Source: Pollenia angustigena (taxonomy: Eukaryota > Arthropoda > Insecta > Diptera > Polleniidae). Taken from it: a stretch of 64,000 nucleotides of DNA. Below the pieces are notes generated by a model. That model had not been told where the DNA came from, did no database searches, and saw only the letters and a list, made by a program, of their open reading frames with translations. Of the stretch, positions 44,526-55,232 are shown in pieces (within the stretch, counting starts at the first letter, position 1; every line of letters begins with the position of its first letter). The translations under genes were made by a program, and so were the position numbers. The stretch spans positions 213,035,253 through 213,099,252 of the forward strand of contig OV884060.1 of the NCBI GenBank assembly GCA_930367215.1. Reading direction: 5' to 3'.

Positions 44526-44991
44526 CAGTGTCCGAAAATAAACACTAAATATCGTTTTTTAATGTTCGGTATATTTGTGGAAAACACAAACGCTAATAGT
44601 GTTTGTGTACAAAATCATTAAAAAAATAACGTTTCCCTGTAAGTCATCTTTCGAACACAAAAATATGTGACCATTTAATTCCGTTCGGTTTTTTTTGAAA
44701 ATCCACAAACTTCAATGTGTTCGGTTCGGTTCGGCTCGTTAATGTTCGTCCCTTTTGGCTGGTAAAAAAACATTTTTACAAAAACAAAATGCACACACGA
44801 AAAAAACATTATAGAACATTAAAATAAAATATTTGTCTACAGTATCACTACAATTGTTCTGTTTTTTACCGAAAATAGTTACGAACGGTATTAAGGGTTG
44901 TGTAGTCTGCACAATCACTTAAAAAAATAGATATCGTTCCTGGGTATGTGAGCCGAACGTTAAATAATGTACTGTTTATTTTCGAACACTG
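44526..44991. mobile_element. hAT-like CAGTGTTCG family, copy 4
   Basis: Ends CAGTGTCCGAAAATAAACAC and inward right CAGTGTTCGAAAATAAACAG. Flanks ATATATTT (44518-44525) and ATATAAAT (44992-44999), 6 of 8 matching. Has the shared AAACACAAACGCTAATAGTG and GTTCGGTTCGG blocks. Confidence 0.82.
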
Positions 44992-44999
44992 ATATAAAT

Positions 45000-45480
45000 G
45001 CTGTTCTTTAGATATAAATAGATCTTGTTTGTGCCACGCCACCTAGTCCAATTCCGCCAACATTAAGTCGCATATGGGATGTTAATAACCAGGATACTTG
45101 TACCTAATTTGGAAACTTTGTTATGCAGCAAAAAAGAACAACAACAAGGGATTTATAGGTAAAATTAAAGGCAATCGTGGTTTTGCCCACAACTCAGTCA
45201 GTTATGGACTGGTCTGGCTGAATTTCCATAGCAAACTTTAACGAAACACATGTGACATAAATATAACACAACTTAGACCTCATCATTTCTGTGGTCTTCG
45301 GAAATCCAATTTCAACATACACACGGACAGACGGGCACCATAAAATCAACTTCGTTGCTCATAAGGTTCCAGAATATTTAAACTTTATAGGGTGTAAGAT
45401 AAATATTGTAGAAATAAAAAGCCGAATGACAAACTTATATATACCCTTTTACCTTCGATGAAGGGTATAATAAAAGAACG
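45000..45480 (+). repeat. Family C-like dispersed repeat fragment
   Basis: Contains ACACACGGACAGACGGGCAC, ACTTTATAGGGTGTAAGATA and an end reading TATATACCCTTTTACCTTCG then ATGAAGGGTATAATAAAAG. The terminal GGGTATAATAA is shared with 34386-35215. Confidence 0.5.
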
Positions 45481-45844
45481 AAATTTAGAAAGCAAAAAAA
45501 ATGTATCATATCACAAATAACAACTACAATAAAACATGCGGAATCTTTGAGAAAACAACAATAAAAACAAAGTTTTAATGAAATTTTATAAGAAAAAATA
45601 ATGGGAAAATCACCTTTATGTGATGCTACACGAGGAGAGTATGAAAAGTTTTTTTTTTGAAAATAAATTAAGTTTAAAACATTTTAAAATGTTCTTGAAC
45701 TGAGGGTTTATTTTAGGAGTTCCCTTGTACAGCTACGTTAAACTTTGAATTTATGATGAACTTTCAATCTAGTTTAGTTCTAGTTGACTTTGAGATTGTG
45801 CTCAGCTCTACTTTAATTATATCCACATCACAATATTAGAGAAG

Positions 45845-46030
45845 GGTTTTTAAGCGATTGTGCTGATGTGTGTAACACTTAACAATATAGGTCCGAGACC
45901 CACCTTTTAGTATACCGAACGGCTCAGAAATATATTCTGAGTCGTTCTCACGATGTCCATCCGTACGGCTGGCTAGTTGTATATCCATGTAGCCTTGTGT
46001 GTAAAGTACAGGTCGCAGTTTTTGAAAATG
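45845..46030 (-). repeat. Family A repeat, reverse fragment
   Basis: Reverse complement of the family A right third: GTGCTGATGTGTGTAACACT, GGTCCGAGACCCACCTTTTA, CTCAGAAATATATTCTGAGT, CGTACGGCTGGCT and CTTGTGTGTAAAGTACAGGT. Diverged. Confidence 0.7.
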
Positions 46031-46542
46031 GTGAGCATCGGTTCATAATTTTACATGGCCCCCATACAAACTTCTTTCTGTAATAGTGTTTGTGCCCATA
46101 AACTTTTTTATTATGTTGGTATTTAGATTTTTGTTTTTGACAAATCATAAGAATAAAAATAGAAACTTTCGTGCCAGCCAAATAAATAAAAAGCTTGGCT
46201 AAACAAGAAGCCCAAACATTATTTACAATTAATGAACATAAATGTTAGTGCAAATTGCTTCTTGTCTTCTTTGAAAAAAAACCGATAACTTTTGTTTGAT
46301 CTAGAATAAAGCTGGTTCGAATAATCAAAAGCCATAATGACGCTGATTTTATCGGAGAAAAATTAAAAAAACATGACAATTTTTGATATTCTTTAATTAG
46401 GCTTGAGTTCATCAAATTTTCATTAAATTATTTTCACTGAGGGAAGGAATTTTTGCAACTTGGAATTTTTATTAAAATTTTTATTGATAGTTTTTCTTGA
46501 CAATTTTAAAATTATATGAAATATTATCAAAAACTATATATC

Positions 46543-47607
46543 GAAGGATATTATTCAAATAGTGCTATCTGCACCGACTGAATTTGAAAAAAAAAAAATA
46601 AAAGTTTCCCAATACGTTTTTTTTCATAAATATTGTATTGTGCTATCTAACACACACGTTTTTTTTAGGTAAAAAAGTTCTATCTACATAAAAAATATTA
46701 CTTTATATAATAAAATGATAAAAACTGTTATTACAAAGTAGACATAATCACCCCTAACGTGAAAAACAAGTGGAATTTTTGCTCCCAAGAAATTTTCATT
46801 CCCCTCGAAACGTTATTCCTCGTTTCAAACCCATTTACTTTATATCATTTGTAAGTAACTTACAACTTTCTTCCACTAGCTGACTCTTTGTATGTCATTT
46901 TAAAGGGCTTTAAGGTGCTGAATTTTGGGTGATTTGAGGTTTAAACAGTGTACGAGAGTACACAGAAAAAAATAAAAATTGATTTCAATTAAAAAAGTTG
47001 TGATATTAATTAAAAAATTAATTAAATTTGCACCAGTAAACAAATTAATAGTAACAATTAAACGTTTAATGTACTCGATTAAACGCTTAATTGACTTAAT
47101 CAAAGGTTTAATTCTATTGATTACATTTTTAATTAAAACTGTTTTTATTTTTGATTAATGCTTTAATTAGTGAACAATTTTGGAGAATTTTTTCTGTGTA
47201 ATGTTAACGGTTATCTGCAAAAAAACAGTTTTTGCAAAAAGTGGCTTTTACAACGTTATTCGCGGCTGTGCTTCAATTATTTCCATAAAAACTCGTGTAA
47301 CTTAAATTTAAGTCTCACATTTTTTTCATTACAGCTCATTTTAATTTTTGTTAAAATAGTGCCTTTCTGCTTATTTCAACGTTTAAATCGATAATATTTT
47401 AATTTGTGAATAGTATCAGACATACACATAAGCGCGAATATCTTTAATTAAGAAAAATATTAACATATGTATGATTTAGACGTTGTTTTTTTAATAACAT
47501 TGTAAAAAAAAGTTTAGTAAATACTCTTAGAGTTATCAAAACAATCAGTATTTTTGCTCTCCTGTAAATTTGTGATTTTGCAGATAGCACTATTTGAATA
47601 ATAACCC
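46543..47607. mobile_element. TIR element (GGATATTATTCAAATAGTGC ends)
   Basis: GGATATTATTCAAATAGTGC at 46546 and following, continuing TATCTGCA, is inverse to TGCAGATAGCACTATTTGAA...TAATAACC ending at about 47604. TIRs of about 30 bp, flanked by TCGA on both sides. Carries the nested element 46961-47198. No transposase recognised. Confidence 0.75.
46961..47198. mobile_element. CACAG-ended element, short type, TA duplication
   Basis: TA at 46959-46960 and 47199-47200. Ends CACAGAAAAAAATAAAAATT and GAATTTTTTCTGTG. The interior is built from AATTAAAC/GTTTAATT and ATTAATTAA palindromes. Same end sequence as 9675-10465 and 38101-39120 but unrelated inside. Confidence 0.75.
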
Positions 47608-47699
47608 TCGATATGTAATTTACGATTACGGTTATAAAAACTAACATTTAAATGCTCAAAAAGGAATCTGGGTACCAGTTTCTCACAACGAGAGCATAA

Positions 47700-48024
47700 A
47701 GCTAGAGGTCCACACCACGCGTTACTCGCTTTTTCGCAGCAAACGCAGCTGTCAAAAAAGTAGAATCTGTTTAGTTATACGTAGTAAGTTACATGCACAA
47801 AAGCGTAGATGCCTTGAGGCTAAAAGTAGGGTTACTTTCTACTTTTGTAAGCGTCACAAGCAGCGTTCGAACAAATCAGCTGATTTTGACAAAATAAATT
47901 TTATTTTTGCTTGTGCTGCTGCTGCATAAAAAGCGTTGCATGTAACTTAAAACGATGAACGCAAGTAAGGTTAGAAAAGCATGCGCTGCGTGGAGGCGAA
48001 AACGCGTGGTATGGACCTCCAGCT
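47700..48024. mobile_element. Harbinger-like element with ACGCGTT ends, copy 2
   Basis: TIRs AGCTAGAGGTCCACACCACG and inward right AGCTGGAGGTCCATACCACG. Contains AGCTGTCAAAAAAGTAG and CAGCTGATTTTGAC on its arms, as 15303-15754 does. Flanks are TAA and TTA, so the 3-bp duplication is imperfect. Confidence 0.75.
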
Positions 48025-48109
48025 TTATTTATGATGAGCTCATATACGGGTATTTTGCTTTTAAATCTGATTCCTAAATGATAAGATAATGATACAAAAT
48101 GCTAGCTTG

Positions 48110-48378
48110 GATAACTTCTATGTCATGGTAGGTCCAGAATCGACCATACTTCCCATATAACCGCCCTCTCCAAAATTACTTTAAGATGATATTTAGATAG
48201 AATTCGGCACTAAGCACTCCTATATGAATCTTAACTTCATATCAGAATTTTGTTTTGATGGGTCCATGAATTACCATAGGCCCAAAATAGGGTAAACCCT
48301 TAAAAACTTGTCTTTATATACTGTGGTGTAGGGTATTAAACAGTAGGGCTTGACCGACTATACTTTCTTACTTGTTGT
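48110..48378 (-). repeat. Family A-type end, reverse orientation
   Basis: The right border ACTGTGGTGTAGGGTATTAA, AGTAGGGCTTGACCGACTAT and ACTTTCTTACTTGTT is the exact inverse of the family A left end. The body (CCATACTTCCCATATAACCG, TTCGGCACTAAGCACTCC) differs from the other copies, so it may be another subfamily. Confidence 0.65.
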
Positions 48379-48399
48379 TTATTGGTTAAGTTAAGTTTC

Positions 48400-49320
48400 A
48401 ATTAAGTTTAGTTCTGCTTTTGTTCTAATTCAGTTCTAGATAAATTCAAGTTCAAATCTGGTTCAGTGCTAGTGCAGTTCTAGTACAGTTCTAGTTCAGT
48501 TCAAGTTTAGTTCTAGTTAAGTTCTAGTTCAGTTCTAGTACAGTGCTAGTTCAGTTCTACCTCAGTTCTAGTTCAGTGCTATTTCAGTTCTAGTTGAGTT
48601 CAAGTTCAGTTCTAGTTCGGTTCTAGTTCAGTTCTAGTTCAGTTCCAGTACAGTTCTATTTCAGTTCTACCTCAGTTCTAGTTCAGTTCTAGTTCAGTTC
48701 TAGTTCAGTTCTAGTTCAGTTCTAGTTCAGTTCTAGTTCAGTTCTAGTTCAGTTCTAGTTCAGTTCTAGTTCAGTTCTAGCTCAGTTCTAGTTCAGTTCT
48801 AGTTCAGTTCTAGTTCAGTTCTGGTTCAGTTCTAGTTCAGTTCTAGTTCAGTTCTAGTTCAGTTCTAGTTCAGTTCTAGTTCAGTTCTAGTTCAGTTCTA
48901 GTTCAGTTCTAGTTCAGTTCTAGTTCAGTTCTAGTTCAGTTCTAGTTCAGTTCTAGTTCAGCTCTAGTTCAGTTCTAGTTCAGTTCTAGTTCAGTTTTAG
49001 TTCAGTTCTAGTTCAGTTCTAGTTCAGTTCTAGTTCAGTTCTAGTTTAGTTCTAGTTCAGTTCTATTTCAGTTGTAGTTCAGTTTTAGTTCAGTTTTAGT
49101 TCAGTTCTAGTTCAGTTCAGTTCAAGTTCAGTTCTAGTTCAGTTCTAGTTTAATTCTAGTACAGGTCTAGTTCAGTTCTACCTCATTTCTAGTTCAGTTA
49201 TAATTCAGTTCAAGTTCAGACTAGTTCAGTTCTTGTCCAGTTTCAGTTTAGTTTTACTTTAAATTCGAGTTCAGTTCAAGTCCAGTTATAATTCACTTCT
49301 AATTCAGTTCTAACGTTATA
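48400..49320 (+). repeat. 11-bp minisatellite (TTCTAGTTCAG)n, main array
   Basis: About 80 copies of TTCTAGTTCAG. The core 48680-49060 is almost uniform, and both edges degrade gradually with substitutions. Period is constant at 11 bp with few indels. Further arrays lie at 50345-50760 (degenerate, same strand), 52560-53040 and 54089-54245 (opposite strand), and a scrap at 61005-61060. Confidence 0.95.
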
Positions 49321-50344
49321 ATATAGTAACAAATTTGTAACGAAAATCTATTTTCCTAAAAGTTTACTAGTATATTACCAATAAGGATAAAGAAACAAAC
49401 CTTTTTTAAGAAAGTATTTTATAAAGTATCCTTGTCCATTTATAGACAAAAATAACATTGCAACATCAAAGAAATTCTTATGGCTTAAGGAAAGCGTTAA
49501 TATATGTATGTATGTATATGATTTGTAATTGTTTTTTATAAACATTTCTCAAATCTTCACATACATTCATATAAAAAAAGAAACCAAATCATATAAAAAA
49601 ACTTCACATATTCACATTTAAAAAGATGACAAAATAAAAAAGGCAGAAATAAAAATATAAAAAATTTAGGTTAATAGAAAATTGGCGTTTTATTTTAAAA
49701 CATTTTTTATTTTTTACTCATATTCCTTTTCATCATAGCGCTGTTGTTTTCTTTGAAAGCTCTAAGAGTTAAAAGTGTTTCTTCTTTTGCATCTAACCCT
49801 AAAGTATGCTATTTTTAGGCTTTTTTCGTAAAAGCCCTTAAATATGCTTTTATTTTTGCACTTAAACTCTTTGTTCTAAGTACTAAGTGTGTAATGCTTA
49901 TGCTCTATTTACCCAATAAATTCATTGAACGGGAGGGACGTATTTCTCATACATTGAGTCATCTGTGGTCTTGATGTCATTAATTTTTTTACTGTGCTAT
50001 GTATTCTTTAAATTGTAAGACTTTCGCCCACTAGGAGACAGTCTTTTGGTAGGGATATGTATGCGTTATCATTTTTTTTACTGACATGTTCTTTAACGTT
50101 AGTGTCACACTCATAAATGTTAGACCAAGGGCTAAGAGAAGCAGTACACTTATTGATAGTGATTGGGGAATTTGGGAGAAAATGTGTTTGAAAAATTTAA
50201 TTTGGTTTGAAAATATTTTCCAAAAAGCTAATTTTGAGGTTTGCACATTTGTCCCTGCAGTGGGGAGAGAATTTAAGTATAATGTGATTTGCTTTTGGCA
50301 ATTAATGTAAAGAAAAGAAATTGGGTAAAGTGGAATTTTAAACT
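49321..50344. other. Non-coding spacer between minisatellite arrays
   Basis: A (TATG)n tract near 49501-49520. Overlapping short open frames on both strands at 50031-50310 show no motif. No gene. Confidence 0.45.
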
Positions 50345-50760
50345 CAGTGTTGGTTAAGTTCTCTTTCAGTTCAGTTCTAGATCAGATCTAGTTTAGTTTT
50401 TGTTCTAGTTTAGTTCCAGTTGTGCTTTGGTTCAGTTCTACTTCAGATCTAGTTCAACTCTACTTCAGTTCTAGTTAAGTTTAAGTACACTTCTAGCTTA
50501 GTTCAGTTCTAGTTCAGTACTAGTTCTATTCTAGTTCAACTTCAGTATAGTTCTAGTTCAGTTCTGGTTTTCTAGTTTAGTTCTAATTTAGGTCCAGTTC
50601 AGTTTTATTTCAGTTTAAGTTTAATTCTAGTTCAGTTCAAGCTCAGATTAAGCTGAGTTCAAGTTAATTCAGAACTAATTTCAAGTTAAGGTCTAGATTT
50701 GTATTGATCTAATTCTTGCTCAAAACCAGTTCTGTTTTAGCAAAGTTCTCGTTTAGTTTT
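50345..50760 (+). repeat. 11-bp minisatellite, degenerate array
   Basis: Diverged TTCTAGTTCAG units with frequent spacing changes (GTTCAGTTCTAG, CAGATCTAGTTCA, TAGTTCCAGTTGTG). Confidence 0.85.
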
Positions 50761-52559
50761 GTCATAGGAGGCCTTTTAAATTGTAAAATAAGCAGTTTTC
50801 CAAAAAATATAGCACTTTCGCCGAATAATTATTTTATCAACTGTGGAAAGGCTAATCAAAAAAAATAAACAAACTCTTAACATTAAAAAAAATATCTGAA
50901 TATCAGCAGCAATGTTCATATTTTAATTGAGATTAAAAAGTTGCTGTTAATTTTACAAATTAATTTTTAACATTTTGATTCACACAATATTATTTTTATA
51001 TTTTTCATTCATATACATAAATACATACCTAAGTATTAAAAAAAAAAAAATCTGTACGCTACTGGTTAATTGCGTTTTCTTCGTTCTTTTTTACAAGGCG
51101 ATAAAAGAGTTTTAATTTAATGCTGGTGGCTCTTCAAGACGTCACAAACAAACAACATACAACTCATGTGCATATGACTCCTGATGTCAAAGTCTTCTTT
51201 AAATATATTACACAACAGCAAAACGTTAAAAACGAAATACCAATGTTTTTTTTCTTGTCACCCGCGTAAAGTAGACTTTACTTAAAGGCTTTATTTAAAA
51301 GCCTTTAAATATGCTTTAAAAAATTAATGTGTTTTTGCTTTTTCTTCAGAAAACAACAACGGAAATCAACGGCAGCGACTGCAACAACAACAACTGAGCA
51401 TTTCACTACTTAGTTTAAGTTGTAAATATGTTTATGCTCACGTACACACATACAACTTGTGAAAGTGTGTGTGTGTGTCTGTATTGGTTCGTATGAAGTA
51501 ATGTGGAATTTGTGCTCTATTTACCTTAAAAATACACAATTTTTATTTTTATTTGCCTTCAGTTGTTGTTGATATTCATTTCATCATTCCATTCTTTAAC
51601 GTTGTCGTCCGTCTTTCCGGTCGTCGCCGTTGTTGTAACAGACGATGTCGTCGGCATCCTCATCTTTATTGCCATTATTTTCTCATGTTTGTTTATATGT
51701 GTTTGAGTGTGTGTGTGCGATTATTTTCTGCTCTCTAAAGTGGTTCCTTTTTATTTTATTTAACTTTATTATTATTTATTTCATTTTTTTCCTGCTCCTG
51801 CTCCCGCTGCTTCTTCACTGGTTGTTGTGTTTCTTGTGGTGTTGCTCATGTGTAACTCTCAAGTATCAAAAGTTGGTTTTTGAGGTTACTTTTTGATGTG
51901 CTTTAATGTGTGTAAATGTGTAAAATAGGGAGTAGATGATGTGTTTTTTTTTTGTTAGAATAGTTTTAGGAAGCATTTCATTTACACATTTATACGAACG
52001 TAGATTTAATAATTTTATATCATGCCGTTACAAAAATCAGGGATGGCAATTGAAAATTTTTAATCGTATCAAACTGATTTGTTTTTTTTAGAAAAATCTT
52101 ATTCCTTCATTTTAAAACTATTTATTTCTATTTAAGGAATAAATAATGCATTCAATATTGTTTAATATTCTTAATTTAGCAGTCTTCCTGAACTAACCTT
52201 TACATCCCTGTATCTTTGTTTTTATACGTGTCAATACACATACATATCTGATGGGGTTGCATTTTGTGTTTTTTTTTTTTGCCATTTTTTTGCAATTGCT
52301 TTTGCCAACATTTCGTTTATAAATTTAATTGAAGATTTTTTGTTTTGCCACTGAACAAATTTTCCCTACACACAACTTTTTTTATTTGTAGAGCACTGTG
52401 TCTGTGTGTTACTATAGCAAAATTAAATGGTCTAAGTAGAGACGAAAACAACCACAGCAGAAGCAACAAAAATGACACGTTCACTAGGATGCTCCTTTTT
52501 GTATGAAGGTAAAAAAAATTAAAGTTGAAGTATTTTCGAAAAATAATTTAAAACTGAAA
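50761..52559. other. Intron- or intergenic-like sequence
   Basis: Has a pyrimidine tract TTTTTGCTTTTTCTTCAG ending at 51349 followed by CAACAACGG repeats, which resembles a splice acceptor, a GT run at 51465-51479 and a CGTCGTC-rich block at 51603-51660. No convincing exon. Confidence 0.35.
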
Positions 52560-53040
52560 TAGGGCTGAGCTAGAACTTAACTAGAACTGAACTAGAACTA
52601 AACTAGAACTGAATTAGAACTGAACTAGAACTGAACTAGAACTAGAACTAGAACTGAACTAGAACTAAACTAGAACTGAACTAGAACTGAACTTGAACTG
52701 AACTAGAACTAAATTAGAACTGAACTAGAACTGAACTAGAACTGAACTAGAACTGAACTAGAACTGAACCAGAACTAAACTAGAACTGAACTAGAACTGA
52801 ATTAGAACTGAACTAGAACTGAACTAGAACTGAACTAGAACTGAACTAGAACTGAACTAGAACTGAACTAGACCTGAACTAGAACTGAACTAGAACTGAA
52901 CTAGAACTGAACTAGAACTGAACTAGTACTGAAATAGAACTGAACTAGAACTTAGCTAGAACTGAGCTAGAGCTTAACTTGAACTGTACTAGAACTTAAC
53001 TAGAGCTAAACCAGAATTGAACTTAATTAGAACTAAACTA
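52560..53040 (-). repeat. 11-bp minisatellite, reverse orientation, left part
   Basis: About 43 units reading CTGAACTAGAA on the plus strand, that is TTCTAGTTCAG on the minus strand. Uniform at 52690-52940, degenerate at the edges. Split from 54089-54245 by the pogo-like element. Confidence 0.93.
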
Positions 53041-54086
53041 CAGTGGTATCCCGGTTTAAATACTCTGTTTAACGAATTCGCTATTTAACGTACGGGCATA
53101 TTTTTTCCAATGAGTACCTTATATTACGAACAAACAGCTAGTTTTTGTACTTAATATAACGAATTTTTACAAAAAAATTTAAAAAATGAAAATAGAATGA
53201 ATGCAAACATATTTGCATCCATTCTCCTTTGGTTTTGTATATATTTTTAACAAATTTTAAAAGCGATTTTACTGAAAACAACGAGTTAAGAGAAGTTTTT
53301 TCTTTTCTTACAAAGAAAGCAAAGAAAATACTTGCTCGACAAAATAAAAATTTGTACGTTACAAAGTCTTTTGTTTACAGAACACATGTTTGTTTTCTGT
53401 TTGAAATCATTTTTGTGAAGTTTTTGTAAAGATGACATCAAAATGCCCAAAAGAAAACGTTTAATTCTTAAAGAAAAATTAAACATTTTTGACAACTATG
53501 AAAAGGGCCTGCAACTAAGTGCTTTATCTAATAAATATCAGCTGCCAAAGTTATCAATATGAACAATAATAAAAGCAAAACGGAAACGTTTGAGCAAAAT
53601 GGAAAGAAATAATTTCGGATCAAAGAATTAAAGGGCGTTAAAAACAGGTGAGTTTCCAAGAATGGAAACAGAATTGTTTAATTGGTTTCAAAACAGGAGG
53701 AAGGCGAACATTAATATTCGTGGTCCAATATTAAAAGCAAAATCGCAAGATCTACACAAAAAATTTTATGACAGCCTTGGCGGGTTCTGTCGATTTAAAA
53801 AACGCGATGGAACTCGTTTAATGAATCAAAATTGGGAGGAACTCTCTTCTTACAAAGAGTAAGTACAGCCGTTTATATCTCCACTATGTACTCATTTATT
53901 TAAAAAAGATATGAAGTACCATTTATTTTGTGCTATAAATGGAAATAAATGAATTTACTTTGTTTTATTAAAATATTGTTGTTTTATTAATAAAAATGTA
54001 TTAAAAGAATCTTCGGGATTTAACGAATTTTTCGATATAACGAAAGAGCAGGACAAAACATAATTCGTTAAACCGGGATACCACGG
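53041..54086. mobile_element. pogo/Tigger-like element in the minisatellite, TA duplication
   Basis: TA at 53039-53040 and 54087-54088. Ends CAGTGGTATCCCGGTTTAAA and inward right CCGTGGTATCCCGGTTTAAC, each followed by AACGAATT, close to Tigger TIRs (CAGTGGTCCCC-type; established). It encodes the N-terminal part of a transposase (53443-53862) but lacks the DDE domain. The satellite flanks are interrupted cleanly, so it inserted after the array formed. Confidence 0.92.
53443..53862 (+). pseudogene. pogo/jerky-type transposase N-terminal fragment
   Basis: Starts MPKRKRLILKEKLNIFDNYE, the CENP-B-type N-terminal helix-turn-helix, with LSALSNKYQLPKLSI as its second half. A stop and frameshift follow. 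From 53662 the second CENP-B-like HTH is readable: TELFNWFQNRRKANINIRGP, then LKAKSQDLHKKF and GGFCRFKKRDGTRL (compare the family's GWL-x-RFKxRHGIR). The DDE catalytic domain is absent. Start chosen at the ATG before the basic PKRKR stretch. Confidence 0.85.
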
Positions 54087-54088
54087 TA

Positions 54089-54245
54089 TTACTAAGCTAG
54101 AACTGAACTAGAATTGAGAAAGATCTTAGCTTAAACTTAATTAGAAAGAACTAGAATTGATCTATAACTGAGTAAGAACTAAACTTAAACTGACCACGAA
54201 CTGAACTAGTACTGCAATATTATTTAACTAGAACTGAACTAAAAA
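54089..54245 (-). repeat. 11-bp minisatellite, reverse orientation, right part
   Basis: Continuation of 52560-53040 beyond the pogo-like element: CTAGAACTGAACTAGAATTG and increasingly degenerate units to about 54245. Confidence 0.8.
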
Positions 54246-55192
54246 ATTAAGCTCTATCAAAAATTGCTTTGTTTAAATTTTATATTATAAATTTTTTTTT
54301 CTGTGGAATCCTCCTAATAAACACTTAAAATATGCTCAAATTTTATAAGTTCAAAAAAATTTTCCTTTTATTTTCATATTTTACTTTTTCATTAATACGT
54401 CAAAAAAGTTTTAATTCGATGGTTTCATTTCTTAATTAATTGTTGTTATGAACAATTATAGTTTAATTGAAATTAAAGCAAATGCTTTTCATTAGTTATA
54501 AAATTTATTTGTTTTAAGAATATTATTTTATCTGAGTTGCTAAGTTTATTGTAAAGAACATAAATGGATTTGTTTTATCCACTCATTGCTCTTAAATCAA
54601 AATTACTTTTAAATATTTTTATTAAGTTGCAATTATAATATATTATTTCTAACGACATAAAGTATTTTAAGTATACAATCATATAAACTTTAGTCTTATT
54701 TTTGAGAAGAAAAAAAAGTAGTAAAAATAAAAATACGAGGTTAAATACGTATTTCTTAGGAGAAAAAAAATCATTTGGATTTTATTATTAGATTTAGAAA
54801 ATGAATTTTTTTTGGTCTTAGAAACGGTGTAAAAAAACCATTTAAGTTTAGACAGTTTGACAAACAAGCTGAACTAAACTTTAATATCGTTCGCCATAAT
54901 ATGATTATGAATTATGACCATCCGCTCAATTTTATTTTATCAGTTCAATCTCTGTCCATTAAAAATCTTAAAAAAGGGAGCGATGTTCATTTTTGTTGTT
55001 GTTTTTATATTTTAGAAATCATATTAAGAGCCAAAAAAATAACATATACTGCTATATATAATATGAGTTTCATGTGTACAGTGCTCAACAGAAGTGTCGT
55101 TTATAACTTTAATCGAATGTAATTTTTTTTTAACCGGGAATTGAATAGCCTTTAAGCATGCCTTTCCTAAAGGGTGGTCCAACCATAACGCA

Positions 55193-55194
<2 letters not shown>
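54246..55194. other. AT-rich non-coding stretch
   Basis: No gene or repeat pair recognised. Confidence 0.45.

Positions 55195-55226
<32 letters not shown>
55195..55226. repeat. (AT)n tail of the LINE
   Basis: Sixteen AT dinucleotides. It begins only a few bases after the LINE stop codon, so it is best read as the LINE 3' tail rather than an independent microsatellite. Confidence 0.8.
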
Positions 55227-55229
<3 letters not shown>

Positions 55230-55232
55230 CCT

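Noticed and set aside
48400..49320. Telomeric or coding repeat
   Set aside because: The 11-bp unit is not a known telomere repeat, and an 11-bp period shifts frame each unit, so it cannot encode a simple peptide repeat.
51603..51660. CG-rich block as a host exon
   Set aside because: A short open translation exists on the minus strand but without splice sites or similarity; more likely simple-sequence intronic DNA.
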